A stretch of 64,000 nt of DNA from Terfezia claveryi (GCA_015179025.1 WHUX01000113.1:62001-126000); one strand, 5' to 3'; counted from the first letter of the stretch, positions 22,691-35,404 are shown. Made by a program: numbers and translations. Notes: a model not told the origin generated them from the letters alone.

Positions 22691-24830
22691 CATCTGCTAT
22701 GTGGTTGTCCTTTCCCTAAATGTATTCTAGGGTTAGGTCAAACTGACTCATAGTCTCTTACCATCTTCTTTTTATCTGACTTTCAGGGATACTATCCATA
22801 AATGTGACTAAGAGTTTATGATCTGTTTGGATGATTACTTTGTGATCCTGTCATTCAGGCCTGAAATACCTCATTGAGTCAACAATTGCTAATAATTCCT
22901 TATCAGTTGTTGTGTAATTTATTTGTCCATCATTTAATTTCCTAGAGTGCAACTCTGCTGGCCTGATAACACCATTCTCCATTTGGCCAATCCATCCTGA
23001 GATCCCTGTATTACTAGCATCAGTAATTAAATAGATTGGAAGGCCTGAGTCATGATTAATTGGTTTGAGTACTTTATTGCTCATTATTAACTCCTTAATC
23101 TTTTTGAATGACTCATTATGCAAAGGAGTTCATATGTGCTTTTTTGTTGATTTTTGCAATTCTGATAGTGGTTTGGCTATAGCTCCCAATTCTGGACAAA
23201 ACCTTCTCAAGTAATTTACCATCCCTAGAAACTTTTGTAATTTCTTTTTTAAGTCAGGGATTGGGTAATTAGCTATTGAGTTAATTTTCTCTAGATCCAT
23301 TTCTAGCCCTTGTTTAGTGACAATGAATCCTAGTACTTTTAGTCTTAAAGCAAGGATTTGGCATTTCTTTTTGTTGAAGAAGAATTTTTCTTTGGCCAAT
23401 ATCCTACAGATCCCTCTCAACACTTTATTATGTTCTTCCATGGTATTTGTACCAATCAGAATGTCATCTAAATAAACCATGACAGTTTTTCCAATATAAT
23501 CTCTCAATAACCAGTTCATAGCCCTCATCATGGTTATAGGTGCATTGCAGTCACCTTGCTGCATAACCAATGAGTCAAATTTCTCTCTATGATTTGTAAA
23601 GGTGCTATGTTTTACTAATTCATGTGCATGCCTAATATTGTGATAGCCATCTGCTAGATCAGCTGCTGAGATATATTCCTTACTAGCTATCCAGTCTAAT
23701 ATTGCTTTGATATTGGGCATGGGTGTTTTATCCTTCTGTATTAGCTTATTTCTAGGCACACAGTACAATAAGAATCTGGCTTGTTGCTTGCTATTCTTAT
23801 CTAAATCTCTTTTAGGCTGTGTAAACATAAGGATACTATTAAGTGAGCTAGATAGTACTATTCTTCCAGATTCTAGCTCAGTCCTCATTTTCTCTGTTAC
23901 TTGATCTAGGAACCTTGTATAATTTGTATAGTATGCAGGCTCCCAAGTTGTACCATCAGGAACTATAATTTTATGTTGCATGATGTCATAAGGTTCTCTG
24001 ATTGGTGGTAATGCAGTTGGCTTTTCTTCTGAGAATAGTTCAGGGAATTCTTCAAATATATTAAATTCCACTTCTTCCAGATTAACTGCATTTGTAATGA
24101 CTGGAGAGCTTCCATCATCTTCTAGCTTGGACCAATCTGATGAATCAAACCACTCTTGTGACCATTCCTGGTCTTCCTCTAGGTCATCTACCAGATCATG
24201 TTGTATCCATGGGATTGCTGGAGTTGGCTTTGGGTGGTATAGTAATCTACCTCCAACTTTAGTTAATATAGCATGTAGGTCTTCATTATCATCCCAGTCA
24301 TGTTCTGTTCTGCCTATATTCATAGCTGCAGTAGTGACTCTTCCAAGTGTATCCTTAGTCTTGAGCATATTAATATCAATCCTTGTCCTGTCTGTAGGTT
24401 GTATAGTAATTGCATTATCTTTGACATTCATAATTACTTTATAATCCCTCAGTGCAGGTTCACCAAATATAACATCCCAGTCCTTCAGGTTGGCTACATA
24501 GAATGTCCTAGTTTCTTGATATCCCTGTAGATTTACTGTGACTGTTGCTGTATTTGTCATTTGAGATCTACTGCCTTTAATTGCAGTTTCTAGAGGCTTC
24601 TTGCTGATCTCTTTCAAGGGTATGTTAAATAGCTGGCAATAATCTGCTGATATCAGGTCTCTACCTGATGTGCATGAATCAAATAGTGCATAAGTAATAT
24701 ATCTATTAATTTTCATTTCAGCTGCATTAGAAGTTCTATGGCTTTCTGGCACTAAGAACTTTCTTGAGTCATTAGGATTTCTCATGACCTGAAGTACAGC
24801 TGACTCCTGTTGTTTTACATCAATTTCTTG
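22690..24830 (-). pseudogene. Element B protease, reverse transcriptase and RNase H
   Basis: A long open segment (24785-23130, 551 codons) carries a protease-like ALFDSCTSGRDLIS, then reverse transcriptase motifs SAADLADGYHNI, VMQQGDCNAP, the catalytic VYLDDILIGTN, LGFIVTKQGLEMD and KFLGMVNYLRRF. After one stop, RNase H follows (YLITDASNTGISGWIG, YTTTDKELLAI, then TDHKLL near 22800). This is the best-preserved Pol stretch in the window. It converts element RNA to cDNA. Stops at its ends show it is inactive. Confidence 0.88.
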
Positions 24831-24841
24831 ATAAGCTGTTT

Positions 24842-26860
24842 TTACTTTCTGTGGGGGCCATGTTGGCTAAGGCCTATATAGCTGGTAAGGTGGGAATCTT
24901 CTGACACCTGGTCTAGACCCCATATATTGGTAAGCTGAAGACACCTTCCTATTTGGGCAATCCTTAGAAGTGTGACCTGTTTTACTACAGTAATAACAGG
25001 ACCCTGTCCTTGCAGCTTCTTCCCTTCTCTTCTCCTGTTCTCCATAAGGTATATACTTAGTTTTATCCTTTCTGGCACTAGAGAAGTTACTATAGAGGCC
25101 TCCTGGTCTATTTTTCCTACCTGCCACTTTAGCTGCATTCTTAGCTACTTTTTCAGGCAATTTGAATTCAGACTTAGTCCATTCCATAGGTTTACCAGGT
25201 CCCCATTGTCTCTCAGACTTCTTTTGGTGTTGTTGCAGGGATTTGGTCTCCTGTTTCAACACATCTTCCTGGACAGCAATTTTGTTCAATATTTCCTTAA
25301 AGGTTGACTCATATAAGATTAGCCCTTTGACCTTAGCCCTAAGAAAGGGTACTAGTCCATCTACTAGTTTCATTTTGAGTGCATAATCACTTATCATATC
25401 CTAACCATTCAGATCCTTGCACTTAATTTTGAACTCTTGTAGGTTCTATGCATACTGCATGACTGTAATTTCTGGCCTTTAATGGTGTGCTAGATATTGT
25501 TTCCATAGGACTTCAGGTGCCACTATAGAGATAAGTTTACCTCTCAGTTTTAACATAAATTCATGGAAATTCCTGTTCTCAACATTGGTTTTCTTAGAGC
25601 AGTACTGATTATACCAAGTCTGAGCACTCTTCTCAAACATAAAGCTTGCTCTATCCAAGCTTTCCCAATCTGTAATATCCATCCCTTAGTATTCTACCCA
25701 CTTATGCAACTGTTGCACATAATTGTCAAAGGTAGTTTGATTCCTCCATTTTTCTGATACTCCATCAATCATTGGGGGATTTGGAATCTTTGCAAGTTTA
25801 TTTGCCTTTTTTACTAGAGATTTACTGATTTGTTGTGATAGTATAGTTTGACCAGTCCTTTTAGACCATCGCAAGTGGTGAGGACTAGGTTCTCTTATAG
25901 ACCTTTTCTTCCTGTTACCATCAGATCCATTATCTGACTCATCACCCTCAGATCCAGATCCTGGGTCCTCCCTACCACCTCCAGCTGTACTACTAGAGCT
26001 CCTACTAGACTTCTTGTCAGGACTCTTACCCTTTTTGGTATGTGATAACTTTTTCTTATCCTAAGGTGGTGGCATATCTTTTTCAGATATTTCTTCTACA
26101 TCTGTTTCATATTTTCCTTCTTCTTCCTCCTCATACTGGACACTCTTACTCTTACCCTTGTCCTTACTTCCAAACAGTTTCCTACCAATTTCTTCATGAG
26201 TTTCCTCAGTTTCCTCAGGAGGAGGGGGCACTATTTCTGGAGTTTCCAGATCACAGATATTTCCTATAAGCATGTACTGTGTCAGGAATGGCCAGTTTAA
26301 AATTAACTATGGAACTCCTTTACATGGGTTATAAGTGGGGTAAGGCCAGATTGATTTTGAGGTTGATGAGAGCTGCATGTTTACTTTATATGCTTTGTCA
26401 AATTGATCTTTTTGCTAGAAGATCATGAACTTTTCTGCTGCTTCAGCCAATAGCTCTTTTTTCTTTCTTAACAACATGCTGTTTATTGTTAGGTATATAA
26501 ATACCTGAGATAGCCTTTGGTACCATAAAGGTTCATTTTTATCCCAAAAGGCTTTTGATGCAGAAGGTGTTATAATTTTTACTTCAGGCATAACTGAATT
26601 TGGTCTAAGAATTATTTCCCTTGTTTCTAAGTCCAAAAGTGTCTTTCCTTCCGGAATCTTCTTTTTAGGGGTGCTGACTAACTTGGCCTTGAGTGCTTCT
26701 AACTCCTGACTTGTCATTGCCTTTCTCCTGCCTTTCTTAGTTCTTTCTCCTCCTTCCCTTACACTAGTCCCTTTATCCTTTAGAGTCTCCATGTCTATCA
26801 GATATTATACCACTGATTCCTTGGACTCTGTTTCTTCAATTCCTTCTTTCTAGAAAGTAG
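24842..26860 (-). pseudogene. Element B gag
   Basis: Minus-strand segments read METLKDKGTSVREGGERTKK (26792), an acidic stretch rich in Glu, a Ser/Gly-rich linker, then capsid-like helices (WRNQTTFDNYVQQLHKWVEY, SAQTWYNQYC, FHEFMLKLRGKL) and the zinc knuckle CYYCSKTGHTSKDC at about 24950-25000. Order and motifs fit a gypsy Gag that packages RNA. Several TAG/TAA stops break it. Coding-like sequence extends upstream of the first Met to about 26860. Confidence 0.8.
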
Positions 26861-27124
26861 ATCCTGATGAGGAAGGATCTGTTTCTTATCAACTTCCTTC
26901 TTCTGCTCTTTTTGTTGCCTCTGATACCAAGGTGAATTATGGTAAGGGGGCAAATTTCTTAAAGAGGAAAAGGGTTACATTTGTTGATGAGATTGTTTTG
27001 GGAGCAGGGTTTTTCCTACTAATGCTAGAAAGAAGGTTGAGTGGAAAGATAAGAGTTGGAGTACTAGGTATTTGTGTTCTTTTTGTAGGAAGAAGTATAG
27101 GCTGTTTCCTTGTTCCTTATATTG

Positions 27125-27665
27125 TGTAACGAGGACTCTGGGGGACAAGGCGACTAAGGAGTATGCCGGGGGAGTGGCAAGGGGCAATCGCACACATAGG
27201 AGCGCTACGTGTGTGATCTGGGGAAAGGCTAGGGTAAGACACATGTAGGAATGCTACGTGTGTGACCAGGGGAAGGCTGAGACGGGGGGCAAGGGCAAGA
27301 GGCAAGAGAGGCAGAGGGCAAGGGACACGAGGCACGCGGAGGCAGTTGTACTGCAGAGTTGTTTGTACGAGACAAGGATGTGTACAAGGGAGGTGCACAA
27401 GCACTGGGAGAAGCAAGGTCCTGTATTGGGTATACAAGATGTTGGATAGGGATCCAATGAGAGGGCGGAGAAACGAAGATATATATATATGATTTCAGGC
27501 CAAGGCCTTGGAAGGAATAAGCTTTCCAAGATTCCTATCTCGGAGGCTAACATAACAATCACCCATCGACGACACCTGAACAAGCTTGTTCGAGTATCAA
27601 AACAGCACGATACCCGAACAAGCCTGTTCGAGTGTCAAATCAAGACTAAGGATACGGTTGTGACA
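27125..27665 (-). repeat. Element A 3' LTR
   Basis: On the coding strand it runs TGTCACAACC to CCTCGTTACA. Near 27575-27640 it carries two near-palindromic modules CCGAACAAGCCTGTTCGAG followed by GTGTCAAA. Those differ from the CAGGTGAT modules in the otherwise related LTR of C. A TATATATATATG stretch lies at 27479-27491. The polypurine tract CTAAAGGGGGAATAG abuts it at 27666-27680. Confidence 0.9.
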
Positions 27666-27821
27666 CTATTCCCCCTTTAGGCTGGAGCTCCAATGACGGG
27701 GGCCTAGGCACAACAACCAGTGAATAACACAGAAAACAACAAGTGCGATAATGAGGACCCTAACCCTAACTCTAAACAACAATAAGAACATAAACAACAA
27801 CAAGAATGCAAAGTCACGACC

Positions 27822-28193
27822 TCAGTTGACTGGGCAAGGCTTCCTGAGGTATCGCTGGTGGAATAGGATAACTAAATCCTGCACATTCTCCAAGTCCTTT
27901 GCGGGTTGCCAAGTAGCCTCCTCGTCCCCTAACCACTTGACCTTATACTGAACTCGTCCATAGTGTTTCCTTGAGTCCAGTACCTCCTCAACCTCCCACT
28001 CCTCTTCACCTGCAATCACCACTGGAGGAGGTGGGGGGTGCTTTTGCCCGGGAAGGGGATCATCGGCGGCTGGCTCGATCTCTGAGACATGAACGACTAA
28101 ATGGCGCTTGATATCCTTGGGAAATCTCAGCCGGTAAGCATGAGTGCCCACAGCTGCTAACACCTTATAGGGGCCTAGGAACTTGTGATCCAA
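27822..28193 (-). pseudogene. Element A Pol C-terminus with chromodomain
   Basis: An open segment of 123 codons. First comes the integrase tail (FLGPYKVLAAVGTHAYRLRF, HVSEIEPA), then a chromodomain: EWEVEEVLDSRKHYGRVQYK, VKWLGDEEATWQPAKDLEN. All three aromatic-cage type positions appear present (W, W, W). This is a well-kept chromodomain, which would tether integration to modified histones. It is separated from integrase by one stop at about 28200. Confidence 0.85.
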
Positions 28194-28205
28194 CTTACGA
28201 GAGGG

Positions 28206-29000
28206 TCATTTTGTCCAGAAGTGTCTGCTAGAGAGCCATACCTTGTCTCCTGGTTGGTATTTGGGGGCCGGTAACCTAGACCCGTTGGCGTATTCTGCTT
28301 GCCTGACCTGAGCATAACCCAACTCAGTCTTCAGGGTAGAGTGGAGTTCAGAAATCTGTGTGGTGAACTCCTTGGCTGGGGCATTCTCCCTAGCCTTGCG
28401 CATTGGTGCTAGGGAGTCTACAAACCGAGGGTGCCAGCCATAATTGGCCAGGAATGGGGACGTTTTCAGCAACTCGGAGAACTGGTTGTTGGTGGCAAAT
28501 TCGCAGGTTGCTAGCAACGAAACCCAGTTGTTCTGCTGGTAGCTGACAAAGGCCCGCAGATACTGTTCCATAATCGTATTCATCCTTTCTGATTGGCCAT
28601 CCGTCTGGGGGTGGTAAGCTATTGACAAACAAACTTTGATCCACAGAAGTTCGCAGAAGGCTTGCCAGAATTCTAAGGTAAACTGAGGGCCACGGTCGGA
28701 CACGATTGATTCAGGGAGGCCATGGTATCGGAATACATTATTGAGGTAGAGGTTGGCTAACTCCAGAGCAAAGCAGGTATCCCGGCAAGATATAACATGC
28801 CTCATCTTCGTCAACCGATCCACCACTATCAGGATGGCATTAAATCCCGAGTCCTTCGGCAACCCAGTTACAAAGTCCATGGTTAGGTGTTGCTAGGGCC
28901 GATCTGGGATCTCTAGGGGCTACAAGGTTCCATAGGGGGCATGACGAGTGGGTTTTGCATGCTTGCAGATATGGAAGTTCCGTATGTACTGTTCTACCTC
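28206..29000 (-). pseudogene. Element A integrase core
   Basis: The minus strand reads MDFVTGLPKDSG with first catalytic Asp, VVDRLTKMRHVI, YHGLPESIVSDRGPQF with second Asp, and YHPQTDGQSERMN with the catalytic Glu. ATNNQF and QPGDKVWLSSRHF follow. All D-D-E residues are present within 28206-28880. It is preceded by a broken zinc-binding segment and several stops upstream of 28880, so the polyprotein would not be made whole. Confidence 0.88.
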
Positions 29001-29003
29001 CTT

Positions 29004-29470
29004 TCACTGGTCGATCCATGTGTATTGTCTAGCTAGTAGTTCTAACGTCTTAGCCACTTCAAGGTGACCTGCAGCCAGGGTATCATAGTGTTCCTTGATC
29101 AGCTGCATCCACAGCTCTCCTTCAGGTATATAAAGCCGATCTAGGTGGTATAGGAGGCCATCCTGAGTGGTGCACTCGGCTAGGGAAATCTTGGTATGAT
29201 GGCGCTGTCCAGACTCCACTGCGGTAATTATATCCTTAACCAGGTCGTCCTCCGTATATGCCCGTCGTATCCGCAGAAGGAGATCTGCTCTGGGGTTCGC
29301 TTCAGCTTTAGCATCAGCATCAACATCAGCATCAGCATCAGCATCAACATCAGCATTAGTATCAGCATCAGCATCGGCATCAGCATTAGCATCAGCATGA
29401 GCATCAGCATCAGCATAGCTATTGGCCACCAGGTCGAGATTTTCAGGTTTCAGTACCACCTAATTTTGGT
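29004..29470 (-). pseudogene. Element A linker with Ala-Asp repeat and integrase N-terminus
   Basis: The minus strand reads [20 protein letters not shown], then a run of about 20 Ala-Asp/Ala-Asn dipeptides encoded by GCTGATGCTGAT-type hexamers (plus strand 29305-29415). It continues into [20 protein letters not shown] and a zinc-binding-type region ([19 protein letters not shown]). In C the same place has only a short ANTLANANTNV. The microsatellite stays in frame. Confidence 0.75.
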
Positions 29471-29499
29471 ACTTCAGCCTTTCATCCCCCCCTTTAGGG

Positions 29500-31618
29500 A
29501 GATCCCCTAATCTCCTAGTCAGTGCATCAGGCTTACCCCCAGCTTTTCCAGGCCAATACTTTATCTTGAAGTTGAATCGAGATAAGAACTCCGACCACCT
29601 AGCCTGCTATAGGTTCAGTAGCTTAGTGGTGGTGAAGTACTCAAGATTCTTATGATCAGATAGCACCTCGATGATCCCCTTGGCTGACTCCAGGTGAGGC
29701 CTCTATTCCTCAAAAGCTTGGACAATGGCTATTAATTCCTTATCATAGATCTCGTAATTACACTCTGCTGGGGAGTGCTTTTTGGAGAAATAGGCCACCG
29801 GGTGGAGGACTCCATTGATATACTGGGACAGGATTCCAGCGGAGACATAGTCGGAGGTATCGTTTCCATGATACACTCGCTATCAGGATCCAAGTGAGCT
29901 AGTATAGGTGCTGAGCAGAAGGCTTCCTTGAGGTTCTGGAAGGCGGATTGGGCTTCTGGACTCCAGTGGAATCGCCGATCCTTTTTGGTCAGGGCTGTGA
30001 GGGAGGCCATGATGTTGGAATATTCTAGAATGAACCATCGGTAAAAGTTGGCGAATCCCAGGAAGGCCTGGACATCCTTGAGATTTGCTGGGATTTCCCA
30101 TTCCTGAACGGCGGTGACCTTGGCAGGGTCCATTCTAATACCTTCCGTAGTGATGATTAACCCTAGATACTTAACCTTCTGCATATGGAACTTGCATTTC
30201 TCGGGCTTGAGGTACAACTCGGCTTGCTCCAGCTTCTCCAATACCTGCCAGACATGAATCCTGTGCTCTACTAGGGTGTCTGAATAAATCAAGATATCAT
30301 CGAGGTAAGCCGTGCAGAACATATCCAGAAAGTCCCGTAAGGTGTCATTGATAAAGTGCTGGAAAGAGGCAGGGGCATTGGTTAGGTCAAAGGGCATGAC
30401 GTTGTACTCGAAGTGGCCATAACGTGTCTGGAAGACCGTTTTCCACTCCTCCCCTTCAGCGATCCGTACCAGGTTGTATGCCCCTCGCAAGTCCAATTTG
30501 GTAAACCATTTCGCCTTAGAAAGCCTGGCTAATGTCTCCTGGATCAGAGGTAGAGGGTATCTGTTTTTGACCATTATTTCTTTTAGGCACAATAATTAAC
30601 ACACAACCGAAGAGAGCCATCCAACTTCTTTACGAATAGCACCGGGGCACCCGCTGGAGAGGAGCTGTAGCGAATGAAGCTCTTGTTGAGGTTTTCCTCC
30701 AAGTATTTCTTCAGGGCCTCCAGCTCCACCGTGACATTCCGTAGAGGGGCCCATAGGGGCGGGTCTTACCCTCTACCAGTGGAATTGTGTGGTCATAAGG
30801 TCGGTGGGGCGCCAGCTTCTCCACGGCTTTTTCTGAGAACAGATCAATAAACTCATGGTATTTATCTGTGACTATGGCCTTCCACTCCTCCTTAGGCCGC
30901 ATCTTGTTGATTTCCATGTTCACCTCATGTATGGACAGGGCATGAGCCTTCAGCTTGTGCATCCTGGTGAGGTAAGCGAAAGCCCCTGCCCCGATGAAGC
31001 TAACATTCAGAGGTTTTTGGGGACCTGGAGGCACAGGGGAAACAGGGGAATTGGCATCGAAGTGCACAAGCAGGTGCACCACTTGGGTCGGGTAAGTTAC
31101 CGGGGGTGGCAAGGCACACAGCCCAGTAATGGTGGCCTTCGGATTCCCACAGTGTTTTTTGCAAAACTGGCTATTGAACTGCAGAGTATAAGAGCTGAAG
31201 CTGACCAATACATTATGCATTCTTAGCCACGGGATTCCAAGCACAATCAGGTATTTGATCTTAGTCACAAACATCGGGAGGGCTTCGGAGTGATCCCCGA
31301 CCAGGGCAGGCATGCATGCGATATCGGTGATATCTCCGGAGGAGATGGGTCAACCGTCGATGATATCCAGAACACGGAGGGTTTTTAGCTTTGACGTAGG
31401 TATGGAGAATTTACTGACAAAGGCCTGGTCAATGAAGGCAATTCCTGAAGCTCTGCAATCTATAAGGGCTGACGTGGTGATTGTTCTATCATTGATATTG
31501 AGGGAGATAGATACAACAAAATGCTCACTGAACAAGTGAGATTCGTCAACAGTAGAAGAAACAGAAAATGCAGACAAAGGCAAATGGCCTGGAGTAGGTC
31601 CCTTGCTAGTGTCAGTAA
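29500..31618 (-). pseudogene. Element A protease, reverse transcriptase and RNase H
   Basis: Protease: TTSALIDCRASGIAFIDQAF (31350-31583), where the family is normally DCGASG. Reverse transcriptase: KWFTKLDLRGAYNLVRI, MPFDLTNAPASFQHF, catalytic AYLDDILIYS, YLGLIITTEGIRMD and FLGFANFYRWFI (29732-30592). RNase H at 29500-29860 has [20 protein letters not shown] and [10 protein letters not shown], with a frame break near 29860. Pol starts in a different frame from gag (offset compatible with -1 frameshifting). Stops at 30600 and elsewhere inactivate it. Confidence 0.87.
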
Positions 31619-32821
31619 CTAGGCAAGGGACAGGGCTTTTCCTGACTCATCAACCTCCTCGATCCGGGGTACTGGAGTATCGAAAATGGCGTGAATGGCC
31701 AGGGTACGGGCTTTCAGAAGGGGACAGGCTGCGATAAAATGATCAGCCTTCCCGAACGCAATATACAAGCCTTTATCCCTGCGCCTGTCCTGTTCCTCCT
31801 GCGTCAATCGAGGCCTTCCCGAGGACAAATCCATAGGGGCGGGCCAACCTGGCACCAGCGAAGGATGTGCCGGTTTATTGGCCAAGGTCGTGGTTGTTGC
31901 AGAGGATTGGGCTGGCTTCGGCTGCTGTTGTTGGTGTTGCTGTGGTTGCTGAGGTGAGCGGGTGGCAGGGCGGAAGGTAAGGCGATGTCTCAACCTAGCC
32001 ATCCATTGTTCCACCCTGGATGCCTGGTCGATTAATTCGTCAAGACTCTTGGTCTCTGGGAGGGTGACCATGGCTTGTTGAAGCTCATCATTCAGTCCCT
32101 CCTGGAACTGCTCAAGCTTTGACTGGTCATTCTACAATACTTCTGCTGCCAGCCTGGAGAACTCTGCCACATATGTGGACAGATCCGAATTACGTTGTTT
32201 TAGGGCTCGGAGGGCTTGGCTAGCCATGCCCACGGTATCGGGGTCCCCAAAAGCCCTGTCTAAAATAGCAAAGAGTGCCGGGATGCCATCCAGCTTAATC
32301 CCAGTCTCAAGGACATATGGCTGGATTTGATCTACTGCCTTACCCTCCAGCAGGGCAAAGACATAAGCCAATCGGTGTTGCTCGGATGGGAATTTGCTTA
32401 AGTCCCCATTGAGTTTGAGGTTTACTGAGGTCTTTCAGGCTCGGAAGCGAGCCCTATCTCTATTGAATTTGGAGAGGGTTGGAATACTTTCGGTTTTGGT
32501 GGTTAGTGCGGAGGGTGGGGTTGCCGACATAGCGGCCATAGTGTGGTTGAGAGTCTGGATCGTGGTTCGCTTGTTGGCTAGAGCGATGGTAGCATTGTCG
32601 AGGTCGTTTTGGAGTACTATGATTTCTTCATCGGCAGATCTCAGTTTTCATTCAGCCATGGCCAAGCTATTGCCGAGTTCGGCCCCGATGGCATCCATGG
32701 CCTTGAAGATGTCAATGATTTCTCGACGATAGGCATTCAATTCGTTCGGGCCTGAGGGTATAGAGGAGCTTCTCCAGGTCTGGAACCTGACGGCGGGTGG
32801 TGGGAGAGCTGCTCCTGACAT
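31619..32821 (-). pseudogene. Element A gag
   Basis: I chose the Met at 32821 (MSGAALPPPAVRF) because C gag starts alike. The capsid-like part includes NELNAYRREIIDIFKAMDAI, FPSEQHRLAYVFALLEGKA and LDRAFGDPDTVGMASQALR. The C-terminus is Gln/Pro-rich and ends in a knuckle remnant YIAFGKADHFIAAC that has lost two Cys. At least three stops interrupt it. The protein would form the particle and bind RNA. Confidence 0.82.
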
Positions 32822-33546
32822 GACTGCATACCAGTTGGTCCAAAGCATCCAACATAGTGTAACGAGGGCTCTGGGGGACAAGGTGACCAAGGGGTACGCC
32901 GGGGGAGTGGTAAGGGGCAATCGCACACGTAGGAGCGCTACGTGTGTGATCTAGGGAAAGGCTAGGGTAAGACACACATAGGAATGCTACGTGTGTGACC
33001 AGGGGAAGGCTGAGACAGTGGGCAAGGGCAAGAGGCAAGAGAGGTAGAGGGTAAGGGACACAAGACACACAGAGGCAGTTGTACTGCAGAGTTGTTTGTA
33101 TGACATCAGCAAGAAAAAAGTGGCGTCCGGACGCACCGCCCAGCGTCTGGACGCAAGAGCTCGCGCGTGTGCGTCCTGTGCGTCCTGTGCGTCTGGACGC
33201 TGGCTGAGTTGCAACATAATCAGGACGCCCGGCTGAGTTGCAACACAATCAGGACGCCCGGCTGAGTTGCAATACAATCTGGACACTATTGGGGCAACCA
33301 AAGCCGTCCGGACGCTGGTTGGCATATTTCAATCTCTGGATATTAGAGTTCCTTCCCTTGGCATCATCATATTGTTAACGATATAGTTACAATGCACCCG
33401 CTTGTATGTACGACGCTGTAATACCAGCCAGGTGCGTAGCCACTATTGCAGCCATTGAATATGCATGCAGCGGAAATATCCATTGTATTCGCTAATAATT
33501 ATATACACAGAAGCATTGCGTAATAAATATATATATTGAACATGCA

Positions 33547-33735
33547 CTCGCTGCCTCAATCGCTCTAACACTCGCTCTAATACTCGCTCCAATAGTCGCT
33601 CTAATACTCGCTCCAATAGTCGCTCTAATACTCGCTTTAATACTCGCTCTAATAGTCGCTCTAATACTCGCTCTATTGCTCGCTCTATTGCTCGCTCTGT
33701 TACTCGCTCCAATACTCCACTCAAATGCTCGCCGT
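33547..33735 (-). repeat. 12-bp satellite, FB1 left arm
   Basis: About 15 copies of CTCGCTCTAATA and one-base variants (minus-strand unit GAGCGAGTATTA). The right arm has the complement at 35405-35600. The unit length is a multiple of three, so it makes long but meaningless open frames. Confidence 0.9.
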
Positions 33736-34035
33736 AATGTGGTGGGATATAGAGCGAAGGGAAAATGCGCGGGGAAGGGAGGTATATTTACAGGAAAACC
33801 ATAGTTGCCAAGGCCGACTGCTAAGGCCGACAATTTAGACTTTCCGAAGACAACGAGATAAGGGATAACAAGAGAAGTGGCATGACAGTGACCAATGGCG
33901 CTCAGCCCCCTTTCGCCCGCGGGTGCCGTACTATTCAATGCCTGGCCTGGTAATAGTCATATTGGGAAATGGTACTCGTGGTATTGAGATATGTGCGGAG
34001 TTCACGCTTTATGATATGTTTCGTAGGAATTCATG
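33736..34035. repeat. FB conserved block, FB1 left arm
   Basis: Contains GCCAAGGCCGACTGCTAAGG, CTTTCCGAAGACAA, a GGCATGACAGTGACC-like stretch, CGCGGGTGCCGTACTATTCA and CCTGGTAATAGTCATATTGG. The same block recurs inverted at 35105-35400 and in both arms of FB2, in FB3 and in FB4. No reading frame is conserved, so a binding or structural role is more likely than coding. Confidence 0.85.
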
Positions 34036-34047
34036 CATTCGCGGGCA

Positions 34048-35096
34048 TATATATATATATATATATGTGCGAGAAACTCGTGCCTTTGGAGACATATATA
34101 TATATGCGAGAAATCCATGCATTCGCGAGCATATATATATATATGTGCGAGAAACTCGTGCTTTTGTAGACATATATATATATATGCGAGAAACTCGTGC
34201 TTTTGGAGACATATATATATATATGCGAGAAACTCGTGCTTTTGGAGACATATATATATATGTGCGAGAAACTCGTGCTTTTGGAGACATATATATATAT
34301 ATGCGAGAAATCCATGCATTCACGGGCATATATATATATATATGCGAGAAACTCGTGCTTTTGAAGACATATATATATATATGCGAGAAACTCGTGCTTT
34401 TGGAGACATATATATATATGTGCGAGAAACTCGTGCTTTTGGAGACATATATATATATATGCGAGAAATCCATGCATTCGCGAGCATATATATATACATG
34501 TGCGAGAAACTCGTGCTTTTGGAGACATATATATATATATATGCGAGAAATCCATGCATTCGCAGGCATATGCGAGAAACTCGTGCTTTTGAAGACATAT
34601 ATATATATATACGAGAAATCCATACATTCGCGAGCATATATATATATACGTGCGAGAAACTCGTGCTTTTGAAGACATATATATATATATGTGCGAGAAA
34701 CTCATGCTTTTGGAGACATATATATATATATGCGAGAAATCCATGCATTCGCGAGCATATATATATATATGTGCGAGAAACTCGTGCTTGTGGAAACATA
34801 TATATATATATGCTAGAAATCCATGCATTCGCGAGCTTATATAAGTATATATGTCTCCACAAGGACGAGTTTCTCGCACATATATATGTAAGTCTCCAAA
34901 AGCACGAGTTTCTCGCATATATATATATATGTCTTCAAAAGCACGAGTTTCTCGCACATATATATATATGTGCTCGCGAATGCATGGATTTCTCGCATAT
35001 ATATATATATGTCTCCAAATGCATGAGTTTCTCGCACATATATATATATGTCTCCAAAAGCACGAGTTTCTCGCACATATATATATATATATGCCC
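34048..35096. repeat. FB1 central short-repeat array with orientation switch
   Basis: Units of about 37-45 bp alternate between two types, AGAAACTCGTGCTTTTGGAG and AGAAATCCATGCATTCGCGA, joined by runs of 6-10 TA. Left of about 34847 they are in one orientation, right of it in the other. The TA runs and the mirrored arrangement would let this region extrude as cruciforms. Long open frames in both strands (IYIYM repeats) are not genes. Confidence 0.9.
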
Positions 35097-35404
35097 GTGA
35101 ATGCATGAATTCCTACGAAACATATCATAAAGCGTGAACTCCGCACATATCTCAATACCACGACTACGATTTCCCAATATGACTATTACCAGGCCAGGCA
35201 TTGAATAGTACGGCACCCGCGGGCGAAAGGGGGCTGAGCGCCATCGGTCACTGTCATGCCACTTCTCTTGTTATCCCTTATCTCATTGTCTTCGGAAAGT
35301 CTAAATTGTCGGCCTTAGCAGTCGGCCTTGGCAACTATGGTTTTCCTGTATATATACCTCCCTTCCCCGCGCATTTTCCCTTCGCTCTATATCCCAGCAC
35401 ATTA

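Noticed and set aside
27758..27775. Telomere-like CCCTAACCCTAAC
   Set aside because: Only two units, located in the 3' untranslated part of element A next to its LTR.
33443..33938. ORFs of 93 and 148 codons rich in ERVLERL or RASIRAS repeats
   Set aside because: Translations of the 12-bp satellite, whose unit is a multiple of three.
34048..35096. CRISPR-like array of regular repeats
   Set aside because: The sequence between repeats is itself repeated TA runs, not unique spacers, orientation switches mid-array, and the genome is eukaryotic. The same applies to 60285-61620.
34031..35161. Long open frames of up to 376 codons on both strands in the FB1 centre (and similar ones at 43372-43758, 59084-59554, 62856-63745)
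   Set aside because: They translate TATATA-linked repeats into IYIYM and RETRAFGD-type strings on both strands; unit length, not selection, keeps them open.
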